Below are positions 37,545 to 46,493 of a DNA stretch of 64,000 bases, piece by piece. Location of the stretch: the NCBI GenBank assembly GCA_017451485.1, contig JAFTOG010000046.1, positions 1 through 64,000 on the forward strand, read 5' to 3'. The position numbers and the translations under genes are program-made. This DNA comes from Clostridia bacterium (lineage in GTDB: Bacteria; Bacillota; Clostridia; Oscillospirales; CAG-272). Below the pieces are notes generated by a model, which was given only the letters and a program-made list of their open reading frames with translations, made no database searches and was not told the DNA's origin. Numbering within the stretch: the first letter of the stretch is position 1; every line of letters starts with the position of its first letter.

Positions 37545-37814
37545 TTACCAAAGTATGAATGCAAATAATATCGGTAAAACAGAGGAAATAATTATAAAAA
37601 GATTTACAGTAAATGTTGCATACTCCTCTTTGCATACGGACATATTCCATCTTATAAATGTACTCTTGAAGATTGAAGCAACAAGGGATAAGATCGCTAT
37701 GCCGCATATTATAAAGTAAGAATAATCAAATACAGGCTTTACAATTACAGCTCGTATTACAATTATCAAAATAGCCAATGCAGGAATGCAACAGCTTTTA
37801 AGTCTGTCTGACAT
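37545..37814 (-). CDS. Small membrane protein of unknown function (89 aa)
   Basis: This 89-residue protein has three hydrophobic segments (about residues 9-27, 30-50 and 67-88) with a short loop containing RWNMSVCKEEYA. No family is recognised. AAGGAG precedes the ATG by 6 bases and the gene lies 32 bases after the phosphoglucomutase stop on the same strand, which supports it as a real gene at the end of that operon. Its stop is 5 bases from the hairpin-array element. Confidence 0.65.
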   Translation of the reverse strand: MSDRLKSCCIPALAILIIVIRAVIVKPVFDYSYFIICGIAILSLVASIFKSTFIRWNMSVCKEEYATFTVNLFIIISSVLPILFAFILW

Positions 37815-37846
37815 ATAAAATTCTCCTTGAAATTTTACCTTCGGAT

Positions 37847-39520
37847 TTAACCCTCTATAATCTTGTTGATTATGGTGCGTCTTGCTTCCAGCACCTTGGA
37901 AGCGTCAGCCTCATTTTCGCCTCTTACAGAGTAATAAACCTTGATCTTAGGCTCTGTACCGGAGGGACGAATTGCAATCCATGAGGAGTCTGCAAATACG
38001 AATTTAAGAACATCGGATTTAGGAAGATCCTCAACGCCCTTTTCATAGTCGTAAACTGTAACTATACCGTCGATAAGGGATGAGCCGGCCTCTCTCATAG
38101 CCTTCATAATAGCCTGTATCTTTTCAATGCCGTCAATACCCTTGAGAGTAAAGGAATCAAGCTTATCAAGATAGTAGCCGTATTTTTCATAGATGTCGTT
38201 CATAACATCCACAAGAGTCTTGCCCTGATTCTTGTAGTATGATGCCATTTCACAGATGAGCATGGATGCTACAACAGCGTCCTTGTCTCTTGCATGAGTA
38301 CCAACGAGATATCCGTAGCTTTCCTCATAGCCGATAACATACTCGCCGTTACCCTCTTTTTCAAACATATTCATCTTATCGCCGATAAACTTAAATCCGG
38401 TAAGAACCTCTATAATCCTGCATCCGTTAAGCTTTGCGATCTGTGCACCAAGCTCACTTGTTACTATAGTTTTGATAACTGTGGACTTGCCATTGATTTT
38501 ATCCTTGTTCATCTTGATTACATAATCCACAAGGAGTGCACCAACCTGGTTACCTGTAAAGAGCTTCATGCCGTTGCCTGTGTTAACAGCAATACCAACA
38601 CGGTCACAGTCAGGGTCTGTACCAAGCATAATATCAGCACCAATCTCCTCACAGAGCTTACATCCTATGGCAAGAGCCTCTGCATTTTCGGGATTGGGAG
38701 AAATTACTGTGGGGAAGTTACCGTCCTTGATTTCCTGCTCTTTAACAACTGTTACATCGTATCCGAGGTCAGAAAGGACCCTGCGTACAGGAACATTACC
38801 TGTGCCGTGGAGGGGAGAGTAAACTATTTTTGCACTTTTTTCGCCGATATCGTGGGACTGAGATTTAACAGCCTCACAGAAGGCATCAAGCACACAGGGA
38901 TAAATTGATTTTACAAGGCCGTTTGCTCTTGCCTCGTTTTCGTCAGCTACGGGAATAGCTGTAATATCCTCAATAGCGTTTACATAGGAGATAATCTTAT
39001 TAGCATCGTCGATAAGAACCTGACAGCCTGTTTCATCGTATACCTTATAGCCGTTATATTCCTTGGGGTTGTGGCTGGCTGTAACTACAATACCGCCAAC
39101 ACAGCCAAGCTGTCTTACTGTAAAGGAAAGAACAGGAGTAGGCTCAAGCTCGTCGTAGAGATATGCAGGGATACCTGCCGCAGCCATAACAAGTGCTGCC
39201 TCACGGGCAAAGGAGTCTGAGTTGTTTCTGGAGTCGTAGCCGATTGCCACGCCCTTGGAAACATCCTTGCCATATTTATCGAGAAGGTAATTTGCAAAGC
39301 CACGGGTAGCTTTTCTGATAATGTACTTGTTCATACGGTTGGTGCCTGCACCCATTACGCCACGAAGTCCACCTGTACCAAATTCAAGATCTCTCCAAAA
39401 GCGATCCTCAATTTCCTTCTCGTCAAGACCTGCGTTAAGCTCATTTCTTGTAGCCTCGTCAAAAAATTCATTAGTACGCCAAAGGTCAAAGGTTTTAACA
39501 ATTTTTTCAGAAAGTGCCAT
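37847..39520 (-). CDS. pgcA: Alpha-phosphoglucomutase / phosphomannomutase family
   Basis: This 557-residue enzyme is of the alpha-D-phosphohexomutase superfamily. The phosphoserine loop TASHNPKEYNGYKVY, the metal-binding loop DPDCDR, the sugar-binding GYEESYG and the phosphate-binding RPSGTEPK are all present. The length fits PgcA-type phosphoglucomutase rather than shorter GlmM. It interconverts glucose-1-phosphate and glucose-6-phosphate, linking glycogen, cellobiose-phosphorylase products and nucleotide-sugar synthesis to glycolysis. GGAGGAG precedes the ATG. It lies 53 bases downstream of aconitase in the same direction. Confidence 0.93.
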   Translation of the reverse strand: MALSEKIVKTFDLWRTNEFFDEATRNELNAGLDEKEIEDRFWRDLEFGTGGLRGVMGAGTNRMNKYIIRKATRGFANYLLDKYGKDVSKGVAIGYDSRNNSDSFAREAALVMAAAGIPAYLYDELEPTPVLSFTVRQLGCVGGIVVTASHNPKEYNGYKVYDETGCQVLIDDANKIISYVNAIEDITAIPVADENEARANGLVKSIYPCVLDAFCEAVKSQSHDIGEKSAKIVYSPLHGTGNVPVRRVLSDLGYDVTVVKEQEIKDGNFPTVISPNPENAEALAIGCKLCEEIGADIMLGTDPDCDRVGIAVNTGNGMKLFTGNQVGALLVDYVIKMNKDKINGKSTVIKTIVTSELGAQIAKLNGCRIIEVLTGFKFIGDKMNMFEKEGNGEYVIGYEESYGYLVGTHARDKDAVVASMLICEMASYYKNQGKTLVDVMNDIYEKYGYYLDKLDSFTLKGIDGIEKIQAIMKAMREAGSSLIDGIVTVYDYEKGVEDLPKSDVLKFVFADSSWIAIRPSGTEPKIKVYYSVRGENEADASKVLEARRTIINKIIEG

Positions 39521-39573
39521 TTTTAATCTCCTCCATTTTGTTTTAATAAAATATATGAATTATAAGCAAAGAT

Positions 39574-41493
39574 TTATTCACCCTTTGTGTAAGCTAAGAG
39601 ACCACCCTTCTTGATTATCTCAGTCTGACGGTCTGTGTAGTTGTATTCAAGAGGAATTTCCATATCTCTTACCTTAAGGGTTATCTTGCCGTTCTTCATC
39701 CCATCGTAGAGATTGTCAAGAACAAGTGTATCATCTTGATTCAGCTTGTCATAATCGTCCGGATTAGCGAATGTAAGAGGCAATATACCTGCGTTGATGA
39801 GGTTATCTGTATGGATTCTTGCAAAGCTCTTTGCAATTACAGCCTTTACACCAAGGTAAAGGGGTACAAGTGCCGCATGCTCACGGGAGGAGCCTTGTCC
39901 GTAGTTAGAGCCACCTACCACGATATTGGATTTGAATTCCTGTGCACGGGTTGCAAAATTCTCGTCACATACTGCAAAGCAGAACTTTGAAAGGAATGGA
40001 ATATTGGAACGGTAAGGAAGAATCTTTGCACCTGCGGGCATAATATGGTCTGTAGTGATATTATCGCCAACCTTAAGAGTAAGGTTAGCTGTAATCTTAT
40101 TTTCAAGGGGATGTGTCTCGGGAAAGGGCTTGATATTAGGACCTCTGAGGATCTCAATATTCTTCGCCTCCTCGGGTGATGCGGGCATTACAACTGCACT
40201 GTCGTCAATTTTGAACGCCTCCGGCATTTCAACCTCTTCGTATGCACCGAGAGTTCTGGGATCTGTGATGTAGCCTGTAAGAGCAGATGCTACGGCTACC
40301 TCGGGGGATACAAGATATACCTGTGCATCCTTTGTACCGCTTCTTCCCTCAAAGTTACGGTTAAAGGTACGGAGTGACACACCTGCGGAATTGGGAGAGA
40401 AGCCCATACCGATACAGGGTCCGCACGCACACTCAAGAACTCTTGCACCGGATGCTAAAATATCGGAAAGTGCACCACAGTCTGCAAGCATGGAAAGAAC
40501 CTGCTTTGATCCGGGGGAAACAGACAGGCTTACGCTGTCATCAATTTTCTTACCCTTAAGCATCTTGGCAACTCTTAACATATCACGGAGGGAGGAGTTT
40601 GTGCAGGAGCCGATACATACCTGGTCAACCTTAACACCCTTAAGCTCCTCGGCACTCTTTATGTTATCGGGGCTGTGAGGACAAGCAAGCAGAGGCTTAA
40701 GCTCGGAGAGGTTAATGTCAATAATTCTGTCGTATACTGCGTCAGGATCACTCTCAAGAGGAGTATAAGCGTCACCTCTTCCCTGAGCCTCCAAAAATGC
40801 CTTTGTAATTTCGTCGGAGGGGAATATGGAGGTTGTGGCACCGAGCTCTGTACCCATATTTGTTATGGTAGCTCTCTCCGGTACAGAAAGAGTTTTTATG
40901 CCTTCGCCACCCCATTCGATAATAGCTCCCACACCACCCTTAACGGAAAGTATACGGAGTATCTCAAGGCTTACATCCTTTGCACTTACCCAGGGCTGAA
41001 GCTTTCCTGTAAGGTTTACCTTAAACATCTTGGGCATCTTGATATAGTATTCACCGCCACCCATAGCAACAGCAACATTAAGTCCACCTGCACCCATTGC
41101 AAGCATACCGATACCTCCTGCTGTGGGGGTATGGCTGTCGGAGCCGATAAGAGTCATACCGGGAACACCGAATCTTTCAAGGTGAACCTGATGGCAGATT
41201 CCGTTACCGGGACGGGAAAATCTGATGCCGTATTTTTTAGCTACGGACTGGATGTATCTGTGGTCGTCAGCGTTTTCAAAGCCTGATTGGAGTGTATTGT
41301 GGTCTATGTAAGCAACGGAAAGCTTTGTTCTTACTCTCTCTATGCCTATGGATTCAAATTCAAGGTACGCCATTGTACCTGTTGCATCCTGTGTAAGAGT
41401 CTGGTCGATACGGAGTGCAATCTCCTCGCCTACTCTCATTTCACCTGATACAAGATGCTCCTTAATAATCTTTTGAGCTATTGTAAGTCCCAT
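39574..41493 (-). CDS. Aconitate hydratase
   Basis: This 639-residue aconitase is of the compact type found in Clostridia. The Fe-S ligand cysteines appear as CIGSCTNSS and CACGPCIGMG, and the substrate-binding motifs GSDSHTP and the C-terminal swivel domain GSNYGQGSSREHAAL are present. It isomerises citrate to isocitrate through a 4Fe-4S cluster. It is 13 bases downstream of a homocitrate/Re-citrate-synthase-like gene, so the two probably carry consecutive steps from acetyl-CoA and oxaloacetate to isocitrate. Homoaconitase or LeuC-type activity is a less likely alternative. AGGAGG precedes the ATG. Confidence 0.92.
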   Translation of the reverse strand: MGLTIAQKIIKEHLVSGEMRVGEEIALRIDQTLTQDATGTMAYLEFESIGIERVRTKLSVAYIDHNTLQSGFENADDHRYIQSVAKKYGIRFSRPGNGICHQVHLERFGVPGMTLIGSDSHTPTAGGIGMLAMGAGGLNVAVAMGGGEYYIKMPKMFKVNLTGKLQPWVSAKDVSLEILRILSVKGGVGAIIEWGGEGIKTLSVPERATITNMGTELGATTSIFPSDEITKAFLEAQGRGDAYTPLESDPDAVYDRIIDINLSELKPLLACPHSPDNIKSAEELKGVKVDQVCIGSCTNSSLRDMLRVAKMLKGKKIDDSVSLSVSPGSKQVLSMLADCGALSDILASGARVLECACGPCIGMGFSPNSAGVSLRTFNRNFEGRSGTKDAQVYLVSPEVAVASALTGYITDPRTLGAYEEVEMPEAFKIDDSAVVMPASPEEAKNIEILRGPNIKPFPETHPLENKITANLTLKVGDNITTDHIMPAGAKILPYRSNIPFLSKFCFAVCDENFATRAQEFKSNIVVGGSNYGQGSSREHAALVPLYLGVKAVIAKSFARIHTDNLINAGILPLTFANPDDYDKLNQDDTLVLDNLYDGMKNGKITLKVRDMEIPLEYNYTDRQTEIIKKGGLLAYTKGE

Positions 41494-41506
41494 TTTATAT
41501 GCCTCC

Positions 41507-42883
41507 TTATTTCAATGAGCCTGCCTCATTAAATTTTTTTATAAGTAATTCGAGTTCACCGTCTGAAACGGAGTTCTGCCTTTCTTCTGCCTCATATTGC
41601 TCGTCGACCCATTCCTTTATGGCGATAACGAGAGGGCTACGCTTGTCAACCATCTTATCACCCTTCAAACGGTAATGCTCATTTATCCAATAAGCGATTC
41701 CCGCAAGACCCGAGGTTTTTGTAATGAGAACCCCGGCAGAACGGTTAAGTATTTTTTTAGTGTCAAATATGTTGTAAATCTCCTCGTCCTTCATAAGACC
41801 GTCAGCGTGGATGCCCGCTCTTGTTACATTGAAGTTAGCTCCTACAAAGGGAGTCATCGGAGGGATATTATAACCCATTTCGTTATGGAAGTAATCGGCA
41901 ATGTCGGTAATTACTGTGGGGTCCATACCGTCAAAGCCACCCTTGAAGCCTGCGTATTCAAACACCATAGCCTCAAGAGGAATATTACCTGTTCTTTCTC
42001 CTATGCCGAGGAGGGAGCAGTTAACTGCTGATGCACCGTAAAGCCATGCAGCACCGGCATTCGTAACAGCCTTGTAAAAGTCATTGTGTCCGTGCCATTC
42101 CAGCATTTCGCTTGGAACATCGGAGTATTGCTGTAAGCCGTAAATAATACCCGGTACGCTACGGGGAATTGCAACCTCGGGATAGGGCACACCGTAGCCC
42201 ATAGTATCACAGGCTCTTATTTTAACAGGAATTTTCGCATCCTCTGCCATTTTTTCAAGCTCGTTTACAAAAGGAACAACAAAGCCGTAGAAGTCTGCCC
42301 TTGTAATATCCTCCAAGTGACATCTGGGACGGATACCTGCCTCAAAGGCATCGTAAACTGCAGAAAGATATGTTTTCATAGCCTCAGAACGGGTCATCTT
42401 CAGCTTCTTGAAGATATGATAGTCGGAGGAGCTGACAAGAATACCTGTCTCGGAAATTCCAAGATCGTGTACGAGCTTGAAATCCTCCTTGTTGGCTCTT
42501 ATCCATGTGGTAATTTCGGGAAATTTAAGTCCAAGCTCCTGACATTTTGCAATAGCGTCTCTATCCTTTTTGCTATATACAAAAAACTCAGTCTGGCGAA
42601 TAATACCGTTAGGTCCACCGAGCCTTGAAAGATATTTGAAGAGCTGAACAATTTGCTCAACGGTGTAGGGCTCAACAGATTGCTGACCGTCTCGGAAGGT
42701 AGTATCTGTTATCCAGATGCTTTTCGGCATATTAATAGGTACTCTTCTGTGGTTGAATGGTATTCTCGGTATTTCGTCATAGCTATATATGTCTCTGTAC
42801 AGATTGGGCTCTGCTACATCCTGGAGCTGATATTTGTATGTGTCCTGCTCCAGCAAATTTGTCTTTTTTGAAATTTCAAGCAT
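41507..42883 (-). CDS. Probable Re-type citrate synthase (homocitrate/isopropylmalate synthase family)
   Basis: This 458-residue TIM-barrel acyltransferase has the DRE-type catalytic start DTTFRDGQQS, CHLEDITRADFYG and the metal-binding HGHNDFYK. It lacks the long regulatory C-terminal domain of LeuA. This is the family that contains the Clostridium kluyveri Re-citrate synthase. Operon position directly before aconitase, with no lysine or leucine genes nearby, favours citrate synthesis over homocitrate or isopropylmalate synthesis. That choice is inference. It is the first gene of an operon continuing into aconitase and phosphoglucomutase. No isocitrate dehydrogenase is in the window. Confidence 0.75.
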   Translation of the reverse strand: MLEISKKTNLLEQDTYKYQLQDVAEPNLYRDIYSYDEIPRIPFNHRRVPINMPKSIWITDTTFRDGQQSVEPYTVEQIVQLFKYLSRLGGPNGIIRQTEFFVYSKKDRDAIAKCQELGLKFPEITTWIRANKEDFKLVHDLGISETGILVSSSDYHIFKKLKMTRSEAMKTYLSAVYDAFEAGIRPRCHLEDITRADFYGFVVPFVNELEKMAEDAKIPVKIRACDTMGYGVPYPEVAIPRSVPGIIYGLQQYSDVPSEMLEWHGHNDFYKAVTNAGAAWLYGASAVNCSLLGIGERTGNIPLEAMVFEYAGFKGGFDGMDPTVITDIADYFHNEMGYNIPPMTPFVGANFNVTRAGIHADGLMKDEEIYNIFDTKKILNRSAGVLITKTSGLAGIAYWINEHYRLKGDKMVDKRSPLVIAIKEWVDEQYEAEERQNSVSDGELELLIKKFNEAGSLK

Positions 42884-42926
42884 TTTGAATCTTCTTTCCT
42901 TGTAAAAGTCATTTCTTCAGCTATAT

Positions 42927-42955
42927 ATTATATCAAAAAAAATATAATGTGTCAA
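42927..42955 (-). promoter_or_regulatory. Promoter of the citrate synthase-aconitase operon
   Basis: On the minus strand consensus TTGACA, a 17-base spacer and consensus TATAAT. Confidence 0.82.
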
Positions 42956-43002
42956 GCATCTGGATTTATTTGAGTTATTTTCTGTAAAAAGGACGAAACA
43001 GG

Positions 43003-43032
43003 TTGACAATGTGTTAATCTTTTTGTTATAAT
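43003..43032 (+). promoter_or_regulatory. Promoter of the DUF1538-PII operon
   Basis: Consensus TTGACA, an 18-base spacer and consensus TATAAT, about 36 bases before the ATG, divergent from the citrate synthase promoter. Confidence 0.78.
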
Positions 43033-43067
43033 TAATAAAAAATACTATCCAAACGGAGTTTATATAA

Positions 43068-44684
43068 ATGTTCAAATCAAAAAATAAAACCGCACTTGTG
43101 CATATGGTCAAGGACTCGGTCAAGGCTGTCCTTCCCGTTGCATTAATAATACTTGTACTGTGTTTCACCGTGGCACCCGTGGATATCTCGAGCTTTACCT
43201 CTTTCATTTTCGGAGCTGTTATGATTGTATTCGGTATGGCTTTATTCTCCCTTGGAGCAGAAATGTCTATGACTCCGATGGGCGAATATGTAGGTGCACA
43301 GATGACAAAATCCAAAAAGATATGGCTAATAATTATTCTTTCCTTCCTGGTAGGATTTATGATAACTATGTCCGAGCCCGATTTGCAGATTCTTGCACAG
43401 TATGCTCCTTCAATTGACAAAAATGTTATTGTTTATTCGGTTTCCGCAGGAGTAGGAGCCTTTCTTGTGGTTGCTATGCTCCGTATAGTATTTGGTATAA
43501 AGCTGAAATACCTTCTTATGGGTTTTTACGCTGTTGTTTTTGTCCTCGCATTTTTCGTTAGCCCCGATTTCTGGGCTATCGCCTTTGACTCCGGTGGAGT
43601 AACAACAGGCCCTATGACAGTTCCCTTTATCATGGCTCTCGGTGTTGGTGTTGCGTCCATACGATATGACTCCAAGGGCGGTGGAGACTCCTTCGGTCTT
43701 GTTGCCCTCTGCTCGGTAGGTCCCATAGTTGCAGTGCTTGTACTTGGCCTTGTTATGGGTAGTGAGGGAGGACAGGGAGAGTCCTTCAATGTATCGGAAT
43801 TTGAGTCATCGAGAGATTTTGCTCTCCATTATCTTAAGGAGCTTCCTCATTACTTCAAAGAAATAGCACTGGCACTTTTACCCATTGTAGCATTCTTCTT
43901 CGTATATCAGATGATAGTTAAGCCTCTTTCAAAGAAGCATCTTACAAAAATTCTTATCGGTGTTATCTATACATATTTAGGTCTTGTACTGTTTTTAACG
44001 GGTGCTAATGTAGGCTTCATGCCTGTCGGTAATCTTTTAGGTAAGTGTTTAGGATCAACGAGCTATTCCTTTATAGCCGTACCTATCGGTATGATAATCG
44101 GATTCTTTATTGTAGCAGCTGAGCCAGCTGTACAGATACTTCAAAAGCAGGTAGAGGATGTAACATCCGGTGCCATACCCAAAAAAGCTCTTGGCTTTGC
44201 CCTTGAAATCGGTGTTGCTATATCTGTTGGAATTGCTATTTTGAGAGCACTCACCGGTATTTCAATTATGTATCCCATCCTTATAGGATACGCCATAGCA
44301 TTTATATTAAGCTTCTTTGTTCCGGATATATTTACATCCATAGCCTTTGACTCCGGTGGAGTCGCATCCGGTCCTATGACAGCCTGCTTTCTTCTCCCCT
44401 TCGCTATGGGAATATGCGAGGCTACAGGCAACAATATAGTAACAGATGCCTTTGGTACTGTTGCAATGGTAGCAATGACTCCTCTTATTGCTATACAGAT
44501 ACTCGGCGTTGCATATAAAATCAAGCTTAAAAAGGCTGAAACAAGTGAATTGCCCGATATCGTTGATGAGGTTGTGGAGCTTTCCAAGAGTGCAGAAATA
44601 TCTACAGATGACAACGCAAGGGCTATTGATTTAAATGCAACAGCATCATCTGCCTACATTGATGATGAAATTATTGATTTCTAA
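43068..44684 (+). CDS. DUF1538 membrane protein with internal duplication
   Basis: This 538-residue integral membrane protein is built from two similar halves, each with about six membrane segments. Paired motifs show the duplication: TMSEPDLQIL and VAAEPAVQIL; AFDSGGVTTGPMTV and AFDSGGVASGPMTA. The conserved Glu-Pro and Asp-Ser-Gly-Gly pairs in membrane segments suggest an ion- or solute-binding path with pseudo-symmetry, as in transporters. The substrate is unknown. The gene lies 12 bases upstream of a PII-like regulator, which suggests that the transport is controlled by PII binding, as in AmtB-GlnK. That link is inference. Confidence 0.88.
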   Translation: MFKSKNKTALVHMVKDSVKAVLPVALIILVLCFTVAPVDISSFTSFIFGAVMIVFGMALFSLGAEMSMTPMGEYVGAQMTKSKKIWLIIILSFLVGFMITMSEPDLQILAQYAPSIDKNVIVYSVSAGVGAFLVVAMLRIVFGIKLKYLLMGFYAVVFVLAFFVSPDFWAIAFDSGGVTTGPMTVPFIMALGVGVASIRYDSKGGGDSFGLVALCSVGPIVAVLVLGLVMGSEGGQGESFNVSEFESSRDFALHYLKELPHYFKEIALALLPIVAFFFVYQMIVKPLSKKHLTKILIGVIYTYLGLVLFLTGANVGFMPVGNLLGKCLGSTSYSFIAVPIGMIIGFFIVAAEPAVQILQKQVEDVTSGAIPKKALGFALEIGVAISVGIAILRALTGISIMYPILIGYAIAFILSFFVPDIFTSIAFDSGGVASGPMTACFLLPFAMGICEATGNNIVTDAFGTVAMVAMTPLIAIQILGVAYKIKLKKAETSELPDIVDEVVELSKSAEISTDDNARAIDLNATASSAYIDDEIIDF

Positions 44685-44696
44685 GGAGGTGACAGT

Positions 44697-45377
44697 ATGC
44701 AAAAAATGTATTTAGTCCTTACTATTACAAACCGTGAGGACGAAAAAGAATTTACCGAATTCTTTAATCAAAAGGAAATACCTGTTGTGTACAGTACCCC
44801 CTGTCACGGCACTGCCAAAAAAAGCATACTCGACCTCTTCGGAGCTGAGGAAAGCTTAAAAACTGCTCACTACACAATAATTACAGAAAACAAAAAATGT
44901 GAGCTTCTTAAGGGTCTTACAAGAGAAATGGCAATAGATCTGCCAAACCGTGGAATAGCAGTTTGTATTCCACTTTCCAGTATTGGAAGCAGACATGCCC
45001 TTGAGGCATTTTCCGATGGGCATCAGAATGACGAAACAGAAAACGAGGTGAAGGATATGGCACAGTGTGAAACAGAGCTTATAATTGCTATATGCGAGAA
45101 TGGTCATACCGAAAAGGTTATGGAGGCAGCCCGTGAGGCAGGTGCCGCAGGAGGCACTGTCGTTCACGCAAAGGGAACAGGAGCAAAATATGCTAAGTTC
45201 TTTGGTCTTACTCTTGCTGACGAAAAGGAAATGATATACATTGTTTCCACAAAGGAAAACAAGAAAAACATTATGACTTCAATAATTCAGGGTGCCGGTC
45301 CTCATACCGATGCCCACGCAGTGGTATTCTCTCTTCCTGTATCAGATACAGCAGGACTCAGAATATTCGATAAATAA
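44697..45377 (+). CDS. Double PII-like signalling protein
   Basis: This 226-residue protein appears to hold two PII-like ferredoxin folds. The second half is clearer: ELIIAICENGHTEKVMEAAREAGAAGGTVVHAKGTG, with a T-loop-like stretch and the GAG-PHTDAH end. The first half (about 1-100) starts KMYLVLTITNRED. Such proteins bind nucleotides and control partner transporters or enzymes. The direct pairing with the DUF1538 gene (12 bases, AAGGAGGTGA just before the ATG) points to regulation of that membrane protein. The fusion of two domains is unusual compared with 112-residue GlnB. A hairpin follows the stop. Confidence 0.83.
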   Translation: MQKMYLVLTITNREDEKEFTEFFNQKEIPVVYSTPCHGTAKKSILDLFGAEESLKTAHYTIITENKKCELLKGLTREMAIDLPNRGIAVCIPLSSIGSRHALEAFSDGHQNDETENEVKDMAQCETELIIAICENGHTEKVMEAAREAGAAGGTVVHAKGTGAKYAKFFGLTLADEKEMIYIVSTKENKKNIMTSIIQGAGPHTDAHAVVFSLPVSDTAGLRIFDK

Positions 45378-45384
45378 GTAAAAT

Positions 45385-45413
45385 GTCCCTCGCTTTTTGG
45401 CGAGGGACGATTT
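45385..45413 (+). terminator. Hairpin between the PII-like gene and the next gene
   Basis: A perfect 9-bp GC-rich stem GTCCCTCGC/GCGAGGGAC is followed by GATTTTA, not a long T run. It may be a partial terminator, so the downstream gene could be read through at a lower level. Confidence 0.7.
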
Positions 45414-45432
45414 TAGCATAAGGAGAAAAGCT

Positions 45433-46452
45433 ATGATTAAACCTGAAAAGCAATTTTTTCTTTTTGGAATGGGCCATAGAGAAAAAACCGTATACAAGGA
45501 TGGAAAATTAAGCACCGTTATGGAAAATTCTGTGCTCTACAGCTGGGATGTGGCTAAAGAGGAGTTTTTCTATGACGAATACAAGGTTGTGCTTACATTA
45601 AAGGATGGAACAACTGTTAAAATATACGAAAATGACGAGGGAGTGTATGTAAACGATACCTGCATTGCCTCTTCAAGATTGAATTTACCTGATTTTGAGG
45701 AATACAAATATCCAAAGCAGTTAAGAATACTCCATCACGAAATTCTTATAAGCTTTTACGGTGTTTTGCCTGTGCCCAATATATATGTTTACCATAAGCC
45801 CTGGTACAGGGACGGAGCAATGATGGCTCTCGTTCTTGAAAAGACAGGCAATATTGAGCTTCTTCGCCCATGGGCAACATCTGTTACAGATCTCTACGAC
45901 AGAAACAATAAAGGTAATTGCGAGCCCGATAATCTTGGACAGCTTGCATTTATACTTTCATTCATCACAGACAAGGATAGCCCAATTGTCAAGGATATAA
46001 TTGATGAGGCAAAAAGAATTATGGAGGATGGCTGTCTTACAGGTATTACCGATTATAACCACCATGAAATATATTCTACCCTGTGGCTGAAATATGGACT
46101 TTCTAAGCTTAGTGTAGACACTGATTTTATTAAAATCCCCAATAAGTTTGATAGCTACGCCCGTATGTTCTGGATGGACAGGCAAGAGGTAGAGACCACC
46201 ACTCCCTTTGATAATAAATATGACGAGTGGTACCCATATCTTTGGTGGGCAGTCAGGCATTTCAATAATGAGCCAATAGATGAGTCCCTGCTTGAAATTA
46301 AATATCCTATGAGCTGGGAAATCTGTGCATCTGAAGCGAACTATCCCGATATTGCTCCACTTAGTGAGGAGTATGCAAGAGCAAAATGCGGTGCCCCCCA
46401 CTCATGGCACGCAGCCGAAATGTTTATGTATCTTACAGAAATGAAAAAATAG
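45433..46452 (+). CDS. Unknown protein, six-hairpin-glycosidase-like
   Basis: This protein of about 339 residues has no signal peptide. After an N-terminal beta region (about 1-100) come helices with motifs seen in (alpha/alpha)6 carbohydrate enzymes: KPWYRDGAMMALVLEKTG, NCEPDNLGQLAF, WYPYLWWAV and PHSWHAAEMF. The acidic residues in CEPDN could be catalytic. No family is assigned with confidence. The ATG at 45433 follows AAGGAG with a 7-base spacer. It lies after the PII-like gene behind a hairpin, so it may be a separate unit. A strong terminator ends it. Confidence 0.6.
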   Translation: MIKPEKQFFLFGMGHREKTVYKDGKLSTVMENSVLYSWDVAKEEFFYDEYKVVLTLKDGTTVKIYENDEGVYVNDTCIASSRLNLPDFEEYKYPKQLRILHHEILISFYGVLPVPNIYVYHKPWYRDGAMMALVLEKTGNIELLRPWATSVTDLYDRNNKGNCEPDNLGQLAFILSFITDKDSPIVKDIIDEAKRIMEDGCLTGITDYNHHEIYSTLWLKYGLSKLSVDTDFIKIPNKFDSYARMFWMDRQEVETTTPFDNKYDEWYPYLWWAVRHFNNEPIDESLLEIKYPMSWEICASEANYPDIAPLSEEYARAKCGAPHSWHAAEMFMYLTEMKK

Positions 46453-46455
46453 ATA

Positions 46456-46488
46456 AGAAAGCACACTTCAGAGTGAAGTGTGCTTTCT
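46456..46488. terminator. Bidirectional terminator between convergent genes
   Basis: A perfect 15-bp stem AGAAAGCACACTTCA/TGAAGTGTGCTTTCT with loop GAG lies between the unknown gene and putP. Confidence 0.9.
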
Positions 46489-46493
46489 GATAT

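Noticed and set aside
37545..37814. Small membrane protein dismissed as spurious
   Set aside because: Kept as a gene instead: it has a ribosome binding site, three clean membrane segments and operon-like spacing.
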